From NCBI GenBank assembly GCA_023159155.1, contig JAJNNX010000024.1:124001-188000 (forward strand): DNA of 64,000 nucleotides, written 5' to 3'. The stretch is from Ustulina deusta. Its lineage: Eukaryota; Ascomycota; Sordariomycetes; Xylariales; Xylariaceae. Under the pieces are notes generated by a model that was not told the origin of the DNA, made no database searches, and was given only the letters and a program-made list of their open reading frames with translations. Of the stretch, positions 61,537 through 64,000 are shown piece by piece (positions within the stretch are counted from its first letter, which is position 1; each line of letters starts with the position of its first letter). Made by a program: the position numbers and the translations under genes.

Positions 61537-63134
61537 ATGGCTGAACTCCTATCTCTTGCCGATGTGCCTGCTGTCTCTCCCTCCATGGACCCCATCTATA
61601 CCGGCCCATCTGCTCCGCTCGCACTTACGGCCGAGGGAATCCGTGCAATTCTTCGGCGTGCAAAGTCAGGAGGCTATCAAGGGAGTGCTCAAGATTCCCA
61701 GAAGTCGGTTACACCAGACGAAAGTGAAGACGAAAGCGAAGACGAAAGCGAAGGCCAAGACGAAGGCGATGACGAATATGCGAGAGCTAGAACCAACTCA
61801 CCTGCGCGTGCCAACTCGAAACGCAGAAGGTCTGCAGCGCCGACTTCTTGCCCCGAAATAAGGCACCGTTCTCTCAGGTATGGAAGAAGAATTCGTTACA
61901 TTTTCCATCCTGACCGTTGACTAGTCGAGCCAACCGTAGAGCCATCTCACCTCTAATATACTCGGAACTAGGCTCGTCTGATCGAGACGTTTTGTCCCAT
62001 GGCGTGTCGTACCCTTCAATCCGATATAGATCCGCATCCGGCCAGAGGACTCCATCGAGAGGACGTACCTGGAGACGTGATGATACACCTCATTCTGGTG
62101 GGTTTGGACGGGAAAGGAATCGCCAGCACGATGAGAGAAGCAATGTTTCTAGACGACGTCAGTATACACAAAGTGAAAGGACCCCGGAGCAAGCAGGACA
62201 TTCACCACCATCATCCGAGGCCGATGACCTCATTGTCGACACCTCATCATATACCACAAAGGGGGCATTTCGACTACATAACTGTCGACGACCAGGTGAA
62301 TTCCGGTTCCCAAAGCCCATCATCCAACCAGAGCCCATTTGGCGCGCTGGAGACGGATTTTCAGGTGACGAGGCGAGACCCAAATTTGTATTTCTTACGA
62401 CGCGCAGACGCAAACGCAAACGATCGAGGTCGCTCTCCGCTTTTGCACAACTCTCGTTAGAGGCCGAGAATGCTGCAGAAAATAATGGGGAGGGAGCAAT
62501 TTCGAGCCAGCTACACCCAAGGGGGTCGCATCGATTGTGGGAGCCAAGTAGCGCTATGATGAAAGACCTGTGGCCAACAAGAGACGATTTCATGGAGGAC
62601 TCGGTCGCCAAACAACCGAGAAAAGTGGTGATTGAAAACAACAGCATCGCTGAGTCCACGCCGCCACTCAACCCGAGACGTCCGCCTATGCCAAGGCCGA
62701 GGACGAAACAAGCTGCGCCACGGAAGAGACAGGCTTCCGATTTCGAAAACTTTGGGAGACGCAAGCGAAAGTGTCGGAGTCGCCATAGCAAAGGCTCGTC
62801 CTCGTCATTCACGGGAGTCCCACAAGCGAATGAATTTCAAGTAAGCGATGAAGAGCATGAAGAGGAGAGAAGGGGTCTGTATGAACGAGGAAGGGATGAA
62901 AGTATGAAGCAGAGTGCGGCAAATGAAGAGCCTAACTATATACTTGCGACGGCAAATGACCTTGAAGCCAGCGATAACGGTTCTGAGAATCTAGGCGGAG
63001 AGGAGGACATGGAGGACTCTATACCAAATTCACAGCCGGACGAGGTCCCCGCGAGCCGCTTTGAGATCGGCGAGGGACCGACAAGTCTCCCCGATTTGGC
63101 AAGTATCGCGCACGGCGCGTTTAACTTGGTATGA
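61537..63134 (+). CDS. Unrecognised charged, low-complexity, probably nuclear protein, 516 aa
   Basis: Two exons, 61537-61877 and 61925-63134, joined by a 47-bp intron (CAG|GTATGG...CTGAC...GACTAG); frame is kept and both frames are long. I recognise no domain. The first 45 residues include a possible short helix (LTAEGIRAILRRAKSG). Residues 61-80 are an acidic tract from a 12-bp tandem repeat (DESEDESEDESE). Basic clusters at 94-98, about 274-283 (RRRKRKRSRS) and about 392-399 (RRKRKCRS) look like nuclear-localisation or nucleic-acid-binding segments. The C-terminal third is acidic again. The pattern suggests a disordered nuclear protein. The start ATG is the first in frame. Coding across the splice is well supported; function is unknown. 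Confidence 0.78.
61717..61765 (+). repeat. 12-bp coding tandem repeat (DESE units)
   Basis: Three near-exact copies of a GAAGACGAAAGC unit followed by degenerate ones, inside exon 1 of the unknown gene. It encodes the acidic DESE repeats and may vary in copy number between strains. Confidence 0.85.
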
Positions 63135-64000
63135 AGTCACGGGCGAAGACTGTGCTATAAAGCCTGCGGTGGTCTAGTCACGTTTGACTACCTACCTAGC
63201 TTTGCACACCTGGGAGAGACCAAATCATAATGTCTCATGACTTGCTATAATCATTCCCCGAGGGCGTGGAAATATTTCCTACTCCGAAAATCCGTTGGCT
63301 TATACGATGCTGTGCCTCTGAGTATTTCTGCTTTGCGAGTTCGGAAGTTATTTTTAGCGAAAGGATGTCATATATGGAAATGGTATGGGGGGAGGGCGTG
63401 AGGGGGACCTGGAGGTGTAGGGCTCTCGATGGCTAGGTCACATAATAATATCTAGCTGACTGCTTGCTTGCTTAGCTACAACAGTCTTTCTGCCATGGAT
63501 TTACAAACTACGTATGCAATACACTTTGTTCTGTTTTGATTCGTTAGGCCCTCGGGAGTGAAAATGAGAGTGGACTAAAAATGGGTATAATAGTTGAGTC
63601 TATTTCTACCTACTCTGTCAGGGCAGGACAGTTGGTAGCCTGCTCCCCGACTCGCTATCGATTAAAGATGATGAGGCCGGGGATATTTAATATTCCCAGT
63701 CCACGGACTCGATAGAAGAGAATAATTTCACGGCCTTTTAATTCTCGCCCTAGGACGCCGGCGCCTGAAAGCCGCTAGCTGGCCTTGCTTGTTTCCTTTC
63801 GTTTGGAAATTTCTGTAGATCGGGATACATGGGTAACGCGTTTGAGATGGTCGTGGCAGTGGTGGCCCTTTTCTCTGTTTAAATTTGAGTCTTAACGTTG
63901 ATGTTTCGTCGTGCGTCGTGGTTGGGTTTGGGAACATGGGTAGGTACCATTTTACCCTTTGGTCGTAGGCTTGGTGGTCCATTTCTTCATTTGACTTGTA
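63135..64000. other. Downstream sequence to the window end, nothing supported
   Basis: 865 bp with no convincing coding frame. A minus-strand frame at 63982-63728 (84 codons) is basic and lacks a domain; it could belong to a gene beyond the edge. Confidence 0.45.

Overview
The window is a piece of filamentous ascomycete nuclear DNA (Pezizomycotina, most likely Sordariomycetes). The evidence is short GT..AG introns with CTAAC/CTGAC branch points, a Zn2Cys6 regulator, a single Mdv1/Caf4-type WD40 protein, many TACCTA/TAGGTA tracts between genes, and about 25 kb of DNA that looks destroyed by repeat-induced point mutation (RIP: C-to-T and G-to-A changes in repeated DNA). I could not place it to genus. 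No bacterial-type operon, CRISPR array, tRNA or rRNA was seen.

Region 1 (about 268-25180) is an extremely AT-rich, gene-free block. Hand alignment finds four pairs of direct repeats whose mismatches are almost all RIP-type transitions. They suggest nested insertions. A 6.3-kb LTR retrotransposon lies at 1444-7718, with LTRs of about 240 bp and a 5-bp target duplication. A 12.7-kb unit lies at 11014-23671, bounded by repeats of 330 and 359 bp. An outer 98-bp direct repeat (761-858 and 25083-25180) flanks both. Subtracting the two inner units leaves about 5.5 kb, a plausible size for one older element. Small GC-normal islands survive at 480-770, 5855-6110, 10960-11145 and 23500-23690.

Region 2 (25.2-31 kb and 33.8-38.3 kb) has ordinary base composition but few genes. 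It holds short exon-like fragments and truncated frames that look like decayed genes. Between them lies an intact Zn2Cys6 transcription factor (minus, 33273-31003, three exons).

Region 3 (38.4-54 kb) holds ordinary, mostly conserved genes: a secreted beta-propeller lactonase (minus, four exons), the mitochondrial fission adaptor MDV1/CAF4 (minus, four exons), chorismate mutase ARO7 (plus, two exons) convergent with BCP1 (minus, two exons), and a Pcl/Pho80-type cyclin (minus). These are housekeeping functions: aromatic amino-acid synthesis, ribosome/nuclear-export chaperoning, mitochondrial division and cell-cycle or nutrient signalling. I see no pathway linking them.

Region 4 (54-64 kb) is gene-poor again. 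It contains a decayed SRPK-like protein kinase (about 55940-57149), whose stop codons are of RIP type plus a frameshift, and one intact two-exon gene of unknown function (61537-63134) encoding a charged, low-complexity, probably nuclear protein.

All exon boundaries were read by eye from splice signals and reading-frame continuity. No transcript or database evidence was available.
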